Shown here piece after piece: positions 20,870-32,997 of a DNA stretch of 64,000 nt. A program made the translations under genes and the position numbers. Under the pieces are notes generated by a model, which was not told where the DNA came from, did no database searches, and was given only the letters and a program-made list of their open reading frames with translations. The DNA is taken from NCBI GenBank assembly GCA_905221605.1, contig CAJNDS010002854.1:121685-185684 (forward strand), read 5' to 3'. Numbering within the stretch: the stretch's first letter is position 1; the number at the start of each line of letters is the position of its first letter. The DNA comes from Symbiodinium natans (lineage: Eukaryota; Sar; Dinophyceae; Suessiales; Symbiodiniaceae).

Positions 20870-23198
20870 TCCTACTTTTGGGCCAAAACAAACTAAAAGC
20901 CATCGCACATCATCGCACCCAAGATGGTTCGACGGTCGCCGGATTGCGTTTTTCTCGAGAATTTCCCTCCTCCTCCTCCCGCAAATGATCCAATGACTTC
21001 CCCTCACAGCCCAAGCTCTGCAAAAGGTCACGCCAAGGGCTTTACGTTCTGAGACACAGAGAAGAGCCCTCTGAGCCCTCTGAGCCCTGAAATCCTAAAC
21101 ATAGCCTGCACCCTGAAATTCTTCATGGAACTTCCCTTAGGTCCGCTGCCGGATCTGCAGGTGCAGCCGCGGATGCAGCTGCTGTGCCTGCTCTAGAAAG
21201 AAGCTGCAGTATTTGATGAAATCCAGACCCAATGGTGCAATACAGTGGCCCCATCCGATCTGCTACAGTACAATGTACAGCAGGAAGTTAAAAACCTTCT
21301 CTAAAAAAGCTTTAGAGGGTGCCCCAGTCGCGGCTCAAAGCCCACAACTGCGCTTCCTTGCCCCACTCGCCAGTCGTGTGGAGCCACGCGTCTAGGCCGA
21401 CCATGCCCTTCAACCCTCCAAATCCACCAATGACGCTTTTCAGACCGCAAAGCGAAAATTTGCAGCTGTGGAGAGCCTGCCGTTGCCTCGGCTGCTGGTG
21501 GCTTTCCCTGGCAAAGGGGTGTTCGTCCGAGCTGATCTTCGAGCACCCCATCTGGTAACCACGCAAAACCCTGAAGTGAAACCTGAGCCTTTCGAGAAGT
21601 CCGGCCCAAGAGAGGGGGAGCCTGCCCCGGCGCTGAGGCAAAGTCGCCCCAATCATCTGGCCATGTTCTTTAGGTTTGGGCTTTCGGGCTCGGGCCCTAA
21701 ACGTTCAATCCCAAAATCCCGCGACCTTCTGAAACCTTGTCCTGTGGGTTTAGATGGGGGCTTTGGGCTGGTCGGGTAGGGCCGGGGAAAGCTAAATGGG
21801 TCCTAACGGCTTCGGGTTTAGGTAGGATTAGGACTCAAAAAATGGATGAGTGACTTTCCTTACGGGTTGGGGACGTCGGTATTGCGAAAAGCCAGAATAA
21901 ACATTCTCTGAACCTGAACCCCCAACACACAATCCTGAAAGCTCAAAGAAGTCAGGTCCTGTTCCTGGAATCCTTGGACACCATTCTCGAATCCAACCTT
22001 CAAGCAATCAGGCCAGGGCACCATCCTCGGCAGCCTGTGCCGGGGTTTGGGTTCAAGGCGTCGGGCTGATGGTGTAGAATTCTTGCTATCCCTGAACCTC
22101 GCTGTGGGCTTAAGCTGCGTTTTCGGAAGCAGATTCTGTCGAAGTGGCTCCAGTTTGATCTAAAGGTTGCCTGGGGGGGCCCTTCTCGGTTGTGTGCCGC
22201 GACACATCTCCCTCTAGCACTGACACCCTCTAGCACGTGCCACAGGCAGAACAGCAATTCGGAGTATAGGCAGGGCAGGGCATTGACAAAACATCATCGT
22301 TTGGAGCGCCGCGAAGTCGCATCACACTGCGTGAAGTCACATCACCGGCATCAAACGCAAACCGAAATCCCCACTGTACACGTGCTACGTCACGCATTTG
22401 TGGCAGGTTCGTCACCTTCCTGATGCCTCACACACACACACACACACACTGTGACACTGGGACTAGGTGTATTCTTCTCTCATCTCTCCATCAATACATC
22501 ATGCTTTAGACTCTGGCAAAAAAACAGCTTCGGCGGGTGAGACATGTGATGATGGTCTCAATGTCATCCTGAAATAATCATACAGGTACGTCCAGGTGAT
22601 CAGCCTGGATATCCTCCCAACTCAAAAGCAGCTTCGTTGGCAGCGGGCTTTTGGGTGGGCAGTGCCCCTGCTTGAACCTAAACCCACACCCCAGGAGTTC
22701 TCAATGCCTGGGAAAAATCTCTCTTCCCAGACATAAACCTGCTCATTAGGAGGAGTGGTCAGACTGATTCCCCTCAGTGTGCCCGCAGCACAAATACAAG
22801 TTTCACATCGAAGGAACCTTTGCACCCTCCCAATCAGAGCGCGAGAGGGAGGCGAGCGCGTATTCGCATCAAGGTCTCCATTCTGAAGCGCTGTCGGCAA
22901 CCAGGCCCAATAGACTCCGGTTTATGCACCGGTTCAGCGCCCTTTTGGTGCGAGAATCTCGCCTCTGGAAATTGAGACTTCAGGACCTCGGGCTCAAGGA
23001 TAATTATTCTGGGTTTAGAATTCTTGGGATTCGAGTTTACGGACCCTGAGCCCCAAACCTCCAGTTTTGCTTGGGATTTGTTGGGCGAGGTCAAAGGCGC
23101 TGCGTTTTCCGTTGCTGGCGAATCCCGTGAGGCCGTCGAATTCTCAAGTCCACTGTCTCAGCAGCCACAGCAAGAGTCTGCGCGGTAAGAGCACTAAA
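20870..23198. other. No firmly supported gene
   Basis: A plus-strand open stretch at 21393-21660 after a TAG acceptor-like site reads LLVAFPGKGVFVRADLRAPH and stays open for about 85 codons; if real it would be an exception to the minus-strand rule. A (CA)n run is at 22432-22450. Confidence 0.35.
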
Positions 23199-23297
23199 CT
23201 AAGACAGCTGCACCACGAAGCTGCCGTCCCCACAGCCCGCCTTGGTGGGCGCCGCCACGGGCGCCGCAGCCTCCACGTAGCCAGCAGCGGGCGGAGC
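23199..23297 (-). CDS. Possible terminal exon, Ala-rich
   Basis: The minus strand gives AAGYVEAAAPVAAPTKAG, then CGDGSFVVQLS and TAG. Low-complexity Ala/Pro followed by an ordered end is typical of a C-terminus. The rest of the gene was not found. Confidence 0.35.
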   Translation of the reverse strand, partial: APPAAGYVEAAAPVAAPTKAGCGDGSFVVQLS

Positions 23298-23724
23298 CTA
23301 TGAGACTTTGTGCGACATTTTCTGGAGGCTGGTGCTGGGGATTGCGGTGTTCTTCTGGTCCTGTGGGGCCTCGGCCTAACGTCCAGATTTGAGGGTGGCC
23401 TTCGCGGGTCTCGAGTCTCCGGCATGCTTACCGTCTTCCGCTTAGGATAGCACAGCTGAACAGCGACCCCAAAGTCACAGAACCCGTGCTTTGTTCAGTT
23501 TAACGAAGCCTTCAACTCAGCAAGGCCTCAGTACGCCCCAAGAACATTGCTAAGATATGACATTCCTAGTAAAGGGGCTTCTTTGCTTGTCTAGCATCAC
23601 GCTTTCCGGTTTCAGAGTCCGCTGTACAAACCTAGTCATCAGCCTCGTGAATCCTATCTTGATCACTTCTGTGTGGTGGTAGATGGCTGTGCGCCTAAAC
23701 CCCCGGTTGTCGCGGCCCGCGCCC

Positions 23725-23848
23725 ACGCCCACCTGTTACAGACCTCTGTAACGCCCGGCTTGTTACAGACCTCTGTCGCGCGCGCGCGCGCGCGCGCGCG
23801 CGCGCATTCGTATCATGTACATTATTTTATATTGCATCTATAATATAC

Positions 23849-23899
<51 letters not shown>

Positions 23900-23900
23900 C
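23725..23900. repeat. Alternating (CG)n then (TA)n block
   Basis: A short direct repeat (TTGTTACAGACCTCTGT-like, two copies) leads into about 30 bp of pure CG dinucleotide (23776-23805). After 45 bp an AT-rich (TATA/CATA)n run follows at 23846-23896. Confidence 0.95.
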
Positions 23901-23929
23901 CGACCCCCCTAAGGGGTTGGCGCCCGTGA

Positions 23930-24135
23930 AGCCTTCGTCTGTCCGTGAAAGCGATGCTCTCATAACTCACGTATCCCCACTCCGTTTCGGCCCCGGTACT
24001 TGTCCCAGTTCTGTCTGTCCGTGAAAGCGATATTGTCTCATAGCTCACGTATCCCCACTCCTTCTTCGGTCCCGGTACTTGTCCCAGTTCAGTCTGTCCG
24101 TGAAAGCGATATTGTCATAGCCCACCATCCCGACT
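23930..24135. repeat. Three tandem units of about 80 bp
   Basis: GTCTGTCCGTGAAAGCGAT recurs at about 23937, 24016 and 24091, each followed by a similar ACTCC...CGGTACTTGTCCCAGTT block. The third unit is truncated and runs into the telomere/satellite array. Confidence 0.9.
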
Positions 24136-24521
24136 CCTTTTGCGTCTCGGCTTTCCTCCTCCAGCGCATGCCCGCCCCCACCGCCCCCAGCGAGCCCACC
24201 GCTTACCTCCCCCCGCCACGTTTCAGGGCTATTGGCTACCCTTGCTACCCCTCTTCGAGAGTGTTTTTAGGGCCCCCACCGCCCCCAGCGAGCCCACCGC
24301 CTACCTCCTCCCGCCACGTTTCAGGGCTCCCCCCGCCACGTTTCAGGGCCACTGGCTACCCTTCTTTGAGAGTGTTTTAAGGGGCTCCAGCGCATGCCCG
24401 CCCCCACCGCCCCCACCCCCCCCAGCCAGCCCACCTCCCCCCGCCACGTTTCAGGGCCTTCCCCCGCCACTTCAGGGCCCCCACTCCTCCTCCCAGCGAC
24501 CCCCCAGCGAGCCCCGCCCAT

Positions 24522-24748
24522 AGGGTTTAGGGTTCAGGGTTTTAGGGTTTAAGGGTTAGGGTTTAGGGTTTAGGGTTTAGGGTTTAGGGTTTAGGGTTTA
24601 GGGTTTAGGTTTAGGGTTTAGGGTTTAGGGGTTTTTAGGGTTTGGGTTTAGGGTTTAGGGTTTAGGGTTTTAGGGTTTAGGGTTTAGGGGGTTTAGGGTT
24701 TAGGGTTTAGGGTTTAGGGGTTTAGGGTTTTAGGGTTTAGGGTTTAGC
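24522..24748 (+). repeat. Telomere-type block 1 (TTTAGGG)n, degenerate
   Basis: About 30 copies with frequent one-base insertions (TTTTAGGG, TTTAGGGG), the most irregular of the blocks. Confidence 0.97.
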
Positions 24749-25165
24749 CCCTGGCTACCCTTGTTGGAGATGTTTTAAGGGCTCCAGCGCATGCCCGCCC
24801 CCACCGCCCCCACTCCCTCAGCCCATTGCCCACCCCTGCCACGTCTCAGGGCCACTGGCTACCCTTCTGGCCACCTCCCCCCCCACGTTTGAGGGCCTTC
24901 CCCTGCCACGTTTCAGGGCCCCCACTCCCCCCCGCGAGCCCATTGCCCACCGCCCTCCTCCCCCTGCCACGTTTCAGGGCCACTGGCTACCCTTCTTTGA
25001 GATGCTTTAAGGGGCTCCAGCGCATGCCCGCCCCCACTGCCCCCACCGCCCCCACCGCCCCCACCGCCCACCGCCCACCTCCCCCCGCCATGTTTGAGGG
25101 CCTTCCCCCGCCACGTTTCAGGGCACCCACCCACTCCCCCCAGCGACCCCCCGGCGAGCCCGCCC

Positions 25166-25262
25166 ATAGGGTTTAGGGTTTAGGGTTTAGGGTTTAGGGT
25201 TTAGGGTTTAGGGTTTAGGGTTTAGGGTTTAGGGTTTAGGGTTTAGGGTTTAGGGTTTAGGG
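25166..25262 (+). repeat. Telomere-type block 2 (TTTAGGG)n
   Basis: About 13 nearly perfect copies. Confidence 0.97.
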
Positions 25263-25703
25263 CTCCCCCTGCCACGTTTCAGGGCCACTGGCTACCCTGC
25301 TTTGAGATGTTTTAAGGGGCTCCAGCGCATGCCCGCGCCCCCACCGCCCCCACTCCCCCCAGCGAGCCCATTGCCCAGCGCCCATGCACCTCCCTCTGCC
25401 ACGTTTCAGGGCGCCCATTGCCCACCGCCCACCTCCCCCTGCCACGTTTCAGGGCCACTGGATACCCTTCTTTGAGATGTTTAAAGGGGCTCCAGCGCAT
25501 GCCCGCCCCCACCGCCCCCACCCCCACCGCCCCCACCGCCCCCACCGCCCCCACTGCCCCCACCGCCCCCACCGCCCCCACCGCCCCCACCGCCCCCACC
25601 GCCCCCACCGCCCACCTCCCCCCGCCGTTTGAGGGCCTTCCCCCGCCACGTTTCAGGGCCCCCACTCCCCCCAGCGAGCGACCCCCCAGCGAGCCGAGCC
25701 CAT

Positions 25704-25898
25704 AGGGTTTAGGGTTTAGGGTTTAGGGTTTCGGGTTTAGGGTTTAGGGTTTAGGGTATAGGGTATAGGGTTTAGGGTTTAGGGTTTAGGGTTTAGGGTT
25801 TAGGGTTTAGGGCTCCCCCTGCCACGTTTCAGGGCCGGTTTTTTTTTGGTTTAGGGTTCAGGGTTTAGGGTTAGGGTTTAGGGTTTAGGGTTTTAGGG
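25704..25898 (+). repeat. Telomere-type blocks 3 and 4
   Basis: Two runs with variants (TTTCGGG, TATAGGG), split by a 25-bp piece of the GC-rich satellite and an oligo-T (TTTTTTTT) interruption. Confidence 0.95.
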
Positions 25899-26735
25899 CT
25901 CCCCCTGCCACGTTTCAGGGCCACTGGCTACCCTTCTTTGAGATGTTTTAAGGGGCTCCAGCGCATGCCCGCCCCCACCGCCCCCACCGCCCCCACCGCC
26001 CCCACTCCCCCCAGCGAGCCCATTCCCCAGCGCCCACCTCCCCCTGCCACGTTTCAGGGCCACTGGCTACCCTTCTTTGAGATGTTTTAAGGGGCTCCAG
26101 CGCATGCCCGCCCCCACCGCCCCCAAGCGACTCCCCCCAGCGAGCCTACCGCCCACCGACCACCTCCCCCCACCACGTTTCAGGGCCTTCCCCCGCCACG
26201 TTTAGGGCCCGCACTCCCCCAGCGAGCCCATTGCCCACCGCCCACCTCCCCCTGCCACGTTTCAGGGCCACTGGCTACCCTTTTCTGAAATGTTTTAAGG
26301 GGCTCCAGCGCATGCCTGCCCACCACCCCCACCGCCCACCTCCCCCCACCACGTTTGATCGAGGCCCCACTCCCCCCAAGCGACCCACCGCCCACCGACC
26401 GCCACGTTTGAGGGCACGTTTCAGGACCCCCACTCCCCCCAGCGAGCCCATTGCCCACCGCCCACCTCCCACTGCCACGTTTGAGGGTTACTGGCTACCT
26501 CTTTTTGAGATGTTTTAAGGGGCTCCAGCGCACCGCCCCCACCGCCCCCACCGCCCCCACCGCCCCCACCGCCCCAAGCGCCCCCACCGCCCCCACCCCG
26601 CCCCCACCGCCCCCACCGCCCCCCCGCCCCCCACCGCCCCACCGCCCCCCCGCCCCACCGCCCCCACCCCCCGCCCCACCGCCCACCGCCCACCTCCCCC
26701 CGCCACGTTAGCGACCCCCCGGCGAGCCCCGCCCA

Positions 26736-26906
26736 TAGGGTTTAGGGTTTAGGGTTTGGGGTTTAGGGTTTAGGGTTTTTTTTTGGTTTAGGGTTTAGGG
26801 TTTAGGGTTTCGGGTTTAGGGTTTAGGGTTTAGGGTTTAGGGTTTAGGGTTTAGGGTTTAGGGTTTAGGGTTTAGGGTTTAGGGTTTAGGGTTTAGGGTT
26901 TAGGGG
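26736..26906 (+). repeat. Telomere-type block 5 (TTTAGGG)n
   Basis: About 23 copies with one oligo-T interruption near 26776. That interruption resembles those in the neighbouring blocks, which argues for block-level copying. Confidence 0.97.
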
Positions 26907-27435
26907 GTCCCCCTGCCACGTTTCAGGGCCACTGGCTACCCTTCTTTGAGATGTTTTAAGGGGCTCCCCCCCGAGCCCATTGCCCAGGGGGAGGTGCCAC
27001 GTTTCAGGGCCACTGGCTACCTTTTTTGAGATGTTTTAAGCGGCTCCAGCGCACGCCCGCCCCCACCGCCCCCAGCGCCCCCAGCGCCCCCACCGCCCCC
27101 ACCGCCCCCACTCCCTCCAGCGAGCCCACCGCCCACCGACCACCTCCCCCCACCACGTTTCAGGGCCTTCCCCCCGCCACGTTTCAGGGCCCCCCACTCC
27201 CCCCATTGCCCACCGCCCACCTCCCCCTGCCACGTTTGAGGGCCACTGGCTACCTCTTTTTGAGATGTTTTAAGGGGCTCCAGCGCATGCCCGCCCCCAC
27301 CGCCCCCACCGCCCCCACCGCCCCCACCGCCCCCACCACCCACCGCCCACCTCCCCCCGCCACGTTTGAGGGCCTTCCCCCGCCACGTTTCAGGGCCCCC
27401 ACTCCCCCCAGCGACCCCCCGGCGAGCCCCGCCCA

Positions 27436-27757
27436 TAGGGTTTAGGGTTTAGGGTTTAGGGTTTAGGGTTTAGGGTTTAGGGTTTAGGGTTTAGGGTTTA
27501 GGGTTTAGGGTTTAGGGTTTAGGGTTTCTTTTTGGTTTAGGGTTTAGGGTTTAGGGTTTAGGGTTTAGGGTTTAGGGTTTAGGGTTTAGGGTTTAGGGTT
27601 TAGGGTTTAGGGTTTAGGGTTTAGGGTTTAGGGTTTAGGGTTTAGGGTTTAGGGTTTAGGGTTTAGGGTTTAGGGTTTAGGGTTTAGGGTTTAGGGTTTT
27701 AGGGTTTAGGGTTTAGGGTTTAGGGTTGAGGGTTTAGGGTTTAGGGTTTAGGGGGTC
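27436..27757 (+). repeat. Telomere-type block 6, longest (TTTAGGG)n
   Basis: About 45 copies, mostly perfect, with one TTTCTTTTTGG interruption at about 27525. Confidence 0.97.
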
Positions 27758-28584
27758 CCCCTGCCACGTTTCAGGGCCACTGGCTACCCTTCTTTGAGAT
27801 GTTTTCAGGGGCTCCAGCGCATGCCCGCCCCCACCGCCCCCACCGCCCCCACCGCCCCCACCGCCCCCACCGCCCCCACCGCCCCCACTCCCCCCAGCGA
27901 GCCCCTTGCCCAGCGCCCACCTCCCCCTGCCACGTTTGAGGGCCACTGGCTACCTTTCTTTGAGCTGTTTTAAGCGGCTCCAGCGCATGCCCGCCCCCAC
28001 CGCCCCCAGCGCCCCCACCGCCCCCACCGCCCCCACCGCCCCCACCGCCCACCGCCCACCTCCCCCCGCCACGTTTGAGGGCCTTCCCCCGCCACGTTTC
28101 AGGGCCCCCACTCCCGCTAGAAGCCCGAGCTGGAACCCAGGGCTTGCCTAGTCTAGTCGCAGATTTGCGATATGGGGTCCTGATTTCAGCTCCACATGCG
28201 CAAACACCATGGGACGAGATGAGGGGACCTGGCGACATCCTGCACGTCCTTCTCTTCGGGGGTCGGCGGCACTGGCGGCAGCCATTAAATATACATATAC
28301 ATATACATGCACTAAAAACGGTCTCAGGGCGCATTGGGGTAGGACAATAAGGCGTCTATTTGGGGCGCACGTTGCTTACGCAGATGTCGCAATAGACAGT
28401 GTTTGGTCTGTCGCGGGTATGTAACGCACCTGTAACGGGGTATGTCGCGCGCCGGGAAGCATGAACACAGATTTTCGGGAATTTCGGGGTTTCAGGCTTC
28501 GGGGGTGTCTTGCCTAAAGCCTGGAGAGTCCCCCTGTTGAGGACTGAGTGGGGTTGGCCGCGACAAGCAAGACCTGGAGCCCTC

Positions 28585-28760
28585 ACAGCTTCTTGAAATC
28601 TACGAACACTTACCCCCCGATAAGCAAGACTTGGAACCACTCCACATACTCAGCCTTTAAGAGTTTAAGGGGGTTTCAAATTCAGGGATACATATATTTG
28701 CTTCTTGAAACTTCGAACACTTACCCCCCGATAAGCAAGACTTGGAACCTGCAGACAACA
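28585..28760. repeat. Duplicated segment of about 55 bp
   Basis: AACACTTACCCCCCGATAAG followed by CAAGACTTGGAACC occurs at about 28604 and 28716, each preceded by CTTCTTGAAA. A related shorter piece (CGACAAGCAAGACCTGGA) is at 28560. The motif CGGGGTATGTCGCG also occurs twice (28437, 28812). Confidence 0.85.
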
Positions 28761-31343
28761 ACAAACAGGTCTGTCGCAAAACCCCGGCCATTGATACATA
28801 CCCTCCGAAACGGGGTATGTCGCGTGTGCGGGCCGCGGCCCTGTTACAAGCAATGAATATTGGCACGCGGCCATATAAGTTTTCTCAGCGCATGGAAGCT
28901 TTTGACAACCCTAAGCTCCCCCAAACCCGAAACCCTAAGCCTCTAAACCTCAGCATGTCGTATCTTCACGTGCCTTCACCTCCGGCGAGGAGTTTGGCTC
29001 ACCGAGGTCCAAGAGGTCTGCCATCACTATCCTGGGTTTAGGGTTCTGGGTGATGCGCAGCACACTGCTCTGGACGGTAACCCCACCATCAGACATCCTG
29101 CACATTCCTAGGCCCGAAATCCTACGAGTAGAAGCCGATTCAACAAGCGATAACCGGCTGGGGAGATTTTAGGTGCCAACTAAGTGTCTGGCCCCCGTCG
29201 CAGACGCCCCAGACCCCCTTGCCCTCCGCTGAGCGCGTTACTGTCAAGAGCCAATTTTGGGACAGATTCGGTCAGATAGGTAGTCCGTAGCAAGTGCCGG
29301 ATGCATCTGTCGCGGCTGATACGAAAGCTTTGCACTGAAGCTTTCTTGGCATCGCAGGCCTCGTCATCCATGGTCGGTCTGGAGTGAAACTTGCCATGCA
29401 AGGCACACCAAGGCTTTACTTCCTCTATGGGGCTTTTGCGCTACGCTTACAGCAGCTTCCCAAGGCTCTTTCGCAGTATCGGGTGCTCCGGGCATCTTGG
29501 CGAGAGTTGAGATTTCGATGCACGCCTTTGCGTCACCGAAAGCGGGAAACACGATTCACTTCAGCCCGCTCAAAACACCGGGCTCACAGCCCTCACAAAG
29601 GGAGTGCTTTTGTGGTACTGCAGGCGTCACGCAAGCATGTACCTCGAGGCTTTTGAGTTGAGATTCCATGTCTCGTTCGCGGGCCCTGGCCCAGTTCCTG
29701 ACCAACTCGGGGCTCTCCTACCACACCGACATCCCGACACCCCAAAACTCCCCCAACGGGCCAACCTTCCGGCCGTTGCCCAAACGGCCTCCACGCGAAT
29801 GATTCAGGGGCTGTGTCTTTGGGGCTCCGGCCTGAAGCACCCTAAACCCTAAATCCCCAAATCATCCTCAATGCCCCAGCACTACAACGCCGGGATCCCG
29901 TGCGGTGTGGGCGAGCTCCGCTCACTCGAGCGGTGGCCGCCAGGGGCCAGACAGCCCAGGGATGTGGACGGTTTCCTGTGGTTCGGGGCTGTCGGTGTTA
30001 GGGCCGGAAGGCCACTGAGGTTTAGCAAAGACGTGTGCTTTGGGAGCTGCATCGTTGGCACAGACACTGTGTCACCGACCTGAACCCATAACTCAGCCCT
30101 GAGTCACCAGCACCTACTTCCAGCTTTGAAGGAGATCTCTTTCGATTTCTGGCAAACAACAATCCATGAAAATGGCCTGGCTGGGCTTAACAAAGCAAGC
30201 AAACTAACAGAAAAATCCCTTGATTTATGTGGCCGAGCATCAGCATAGACTTGGCTGTGGAAGTCAGCGGCGGCGACCTGTCAACATGCAGCGGCCCCCT
30301 TCGGGGTCTGAAAGCAAGAGGCTGGGATAGGGATCTCTCCATTCTCAGCCTAAACTTTAAGATGTTCCGACTTTGAACTCCAAACCCATCACTTTTGGCT
30401 CATTGGAAGTTTAGAGGGTGTGAGACCTTAAGGCACGTCCCTCTATCCAGCCTCATGATCATGTTCGAAGTGCACACGAGGCGAGCATTCCGCTGGACAC
30501 TGATCGGTGGCCTGAGACTGGCAGCATTCGCTAAAAAAGTTACAAAGGAATACTCACAAAGCGGGCTTTGTTTCGAGAGCTTGAACTTAAATCAGAGCTC
30601 TTCGCCCGGCCCCAACTGAGGCAATTTGCCCTTGCTCGCAGACCCTAGCCGGACTGGGGGCGTGACCCGGGCTGGCGCACGTGGTTCTTCCTCCCATCGT
30701 ACCATATTGGGCTTGGGTCTGTAATTGCTCTTGTATCAGTTTTAACTCATGTGTTGGGCACAGCTAGAGGTCTCCCTCAACGCGTCACCCGTGAGGCCTC
30801 AGCACGGCGTCGGCTCCAAGCACAGCATTGGGAGCTGAAGCAGAACGTGCCAAGACGCGGCCCTCCTGAAATTTGGCTCCAGAAGCGGCTTCAAGGCCAT
30901 AAGTGGCTAAAAGTGACTAAAAGTGGCTGGTGTCCTTCGGGTCCCGGGCTTCAGGGCTGCAAATGAATGAGAATGGCCATGCTCTCGACGTGACATGCTC
31001 TCGCTTAAGCATTAACTCCACTGCAGAAATTCGAGCTCGCCTTCTGTTTTCGTATGTCGGCTTTGATGCTTCGCCCACCCCGAAAGTGCAAGACTGCTTG
31101 GGGTTTGGGCTTGGGTTTTCGAACCTGGGAAGCCACAAAAGCCTACTGAATCAATGCCGAAAGTACGAATCCCCAATGAAAACAAAACCCTATACCACCC
31201 TACAAGTGATTCTAGATCCCAAGCCGTAAACCCTCAACATATACATGACCTTAACGAAAGGCACAAAGCCAGAAATCAATTCTGCCAGCTTCATACCCTA
31301 AACCTTACAGTGGAACCCAATCTCGGGATTAACGAAAACTCCT

Positions 31344-31350
31344 CATCGTC

Positions 31351-31382
<32 letters not shown>

Positions 31383-31403
31383 CATCATTGCCATCATCAT
31401 CAT
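31344..31403. repeat. (CAT)n-type microsatellite
   Basis: CATCATCAT with CGTCAT, CACCAT and GCCAT interruptions, about 20 units. Confidence 0.95.
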
Positions 31404-31679
31404 GGCCGGAAACCCAAACCTCAACTCAAAGAGAGAGCCTCCTGGAGCCACATCCAAACCCCTGAGCGGCCTGAAAAGTCTAGCGACCAATACACTGAAC
31501 CCAACTCCAAGCCCATTCCAAGCCCAGTGGCCATATCTGGCGGCAACGCTTTTTCGAGGTCACCCAGCTCCGCGTCGATCCTCTGACACTTTGTGCTCGG
31601 GTTCCAGCTGTTCAAGGAGGACTCTTCTGAATGGCGACCGAGGCTTCTGCTGGTCTTCATGTGAAGTGCTTAGAACTCT

Positions 31680-31940
31680 CGGGGTCTCTTCGAGTGAGTG
31701 TTCTTGGGCATTCTTGGGCTGTCGTTGGGGATTCGGAGCGATCACTCTGCGGGGTTTGGGGATGGGTCCGCGATACACTGTGCGATCCCTCTGCGCGATT
31801 CTCCCGGAGATTCCGCAGGATTCTCTGGGGGAGTGGCAAACAAACTTTACACACTCCTGCAATACTCTGCATGGTCTCTGCGGAACTCTCTGGGGGTGTG
31901 CTGCGATACAACATAACAACCCCACACCGAGGGTGGAGAA
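31680..31940. repeat. Degenerate GGATTCTC/CTCTGCG repeat, family member 1
   Basis: Irregular units of 20-30 bp built on GGGATTCGGAG, GCGATCCCTCTGCG and GGATTCTCTGGGGGAG. The block ends with TAACAACCCCACACCGAG, an 18-mer that also ends the similar block at 48.8 kb in the same orientation. Confidence 0.6.
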
Positions 31941-32492
31941 ACAAAAGATCAAGATGGATCGCTGTGGACCACACCAGTCTTTTTGAACATGCTTGGGTTT
32001 ACAGGTGGCAAGGGCTCTGGAATTGGGATCGCGCGGGCATCTTGGCGATGAGCAAGACGATTTAGCGAGGTCAGCGGAGTCTTTACGTTTGAGGCTCATG
32101 TTTTTGGAGCTGCACCTCTTCTGGTGCTGCCAGTCACAGATGCCAGCCCGTGAGAGTCCTGACGAGGTGCTGACAGTGCTGCCCCGGATGGCTGTGGGCG
32201 TAGGTTCAGGGTTTGCAAGTTCTGGCTCCCGCCTTGATTCTAGACTTTCGAAGACAGTAAACCCGAAACTCCTGAACACGAATTACATTCTGATCCGAAG
32301 CGCAACTCTACTGCAAGGCTGTCTCGGCTTTCAAAAAGCAAGTGGCGTTCGTGAGTGGATCCTGAATCTTGGTGACATCTCCACTGGAAGCTTATCGGGT
32401 TTGGAAACCTACGCCCTAAACATCCCTGAGTCCTTCACCTTGTCGCAAGCAGGGCGTTGAAGCTTCGACCCTGAAACCAACAACTGGGCCTC

Positions 32493-32590
32493 TCAGTGCC
32501 CTGCAGTGCCCTGCAGTGCCCTGCAGTGCCCTGCAGAGTCCTACAGAGTCCTACAGAGTCCTACAACGCCTGAAACGCCTGAAAGATTCC
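32493..32590. repeat. Short tandem repeats AGTGCCCTGC and AGAGTCCTAC
   Basis: About five copies of the first decamer are followed by three of the second. The two are related in sequence and match the general theme of the 31.7 and 48.5 kb repeats. Confidence 0.9.
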
Positions 32591-32997
32591 CCAAAAAGGT
32601 CCTTTGGAGAGGAAGCCCTGGCGCTTCAGCTGACGCAGGGAAGAGAGCGAGAAGTTGCGGTTGGCTGTCGCAGCATACTGAGGCCTCAGGAAAGGGGCGG
32701 GTGAGTGATTTGAAAGGTTTTCTGAGTAGTTTTGCGTTTGGCGCGAAGGGGCTTCTTACAAAACCCCCCTGCCCAAGGACAACCAGAGACAGAATGAACT
32801 GGACAAAGACGGGCGAACGCAAATCAATTGTTGTGGGGGCTCGGTCGCAACAGAAAAAGCCGCCGAAAAGGTTCATGCAAAAAGCTGCTACGAATAACCG
32901 GACCATCGTGACACACGATGCGCCGCATTTGACGACTTGTTCTTCACCGCTCAGTGTAGAGCTTGACCTATGATGCTGATTAGTCACCAAGGAAAGG

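Larger units (their letters stand above)
24160..28115. repeat. Compound array: GC-rich satellite interleaved with (TTTAGGG)n
   Basis: About 4 kb built from two alternating parts. The GC-rich part has recurring modules: CCACGTTTCAGGGCCACTGG, TTTGAGATGTTTTAAGGGGC, CTCCAGCGCATGCCCGCCCC, a (CCCCCACCG)n 9-bp run of variable length, CCAGCGAGCCCA and CCACGTTTGAGGGCCTTCC. The AGCGCATGCCCGC module occurs about a dozen times. The other part is blocks of TTTAGGG, all in one orientation. The junctions recur (CCCATAGGGTTTAGGG entering, TTTAGGG(C/G)xCCCCCTGCCACG leaving), so satellite plus telomere repeat were amplified together. Long ORFs reading PTAPTAP or GRWGRWG are artefacts of the 9-bp run. It resembles telomere-associated DNA, yet gene-like sequence lies on both sides. 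Confidence 0.95.
28130..32997. other. Mostly repetitive or unassigned; no firm gene
   Basis: Holds the 28.6-28.8 kb duplication, a (CAT)n-type run at 31344-31403, a GACTC/ATTCTC-rich degenerate repeat at 31680-31940 and the AGTGCCCTGC tandem at 32493-32560. Many ORFs of 60-240 codons overlap on both strands without any family signal. The open frame at 29180-29401 contains LSGGQ by chance only. Confidence 0.45.

Noticed and set aside
24140-28334. Many ORFs with PTAPTAP, GRWGRWG or GGGGG composition
   Set aside because: Translations of the 9-bp CCCCCACCG repeat and telomere blocks; no frame is favoured.
29180-29401. LSGGQ motif suggesting an ABC transporter
   Set aside because: No Walker A, Walker B or surrounding ABC features; a chance pentapeptide.
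31560-32279. 239-codon minus-strand ORF
   Set aside because: Overlaps the degenerate GATTCTC repeat and has three competing open frames; no family signal.
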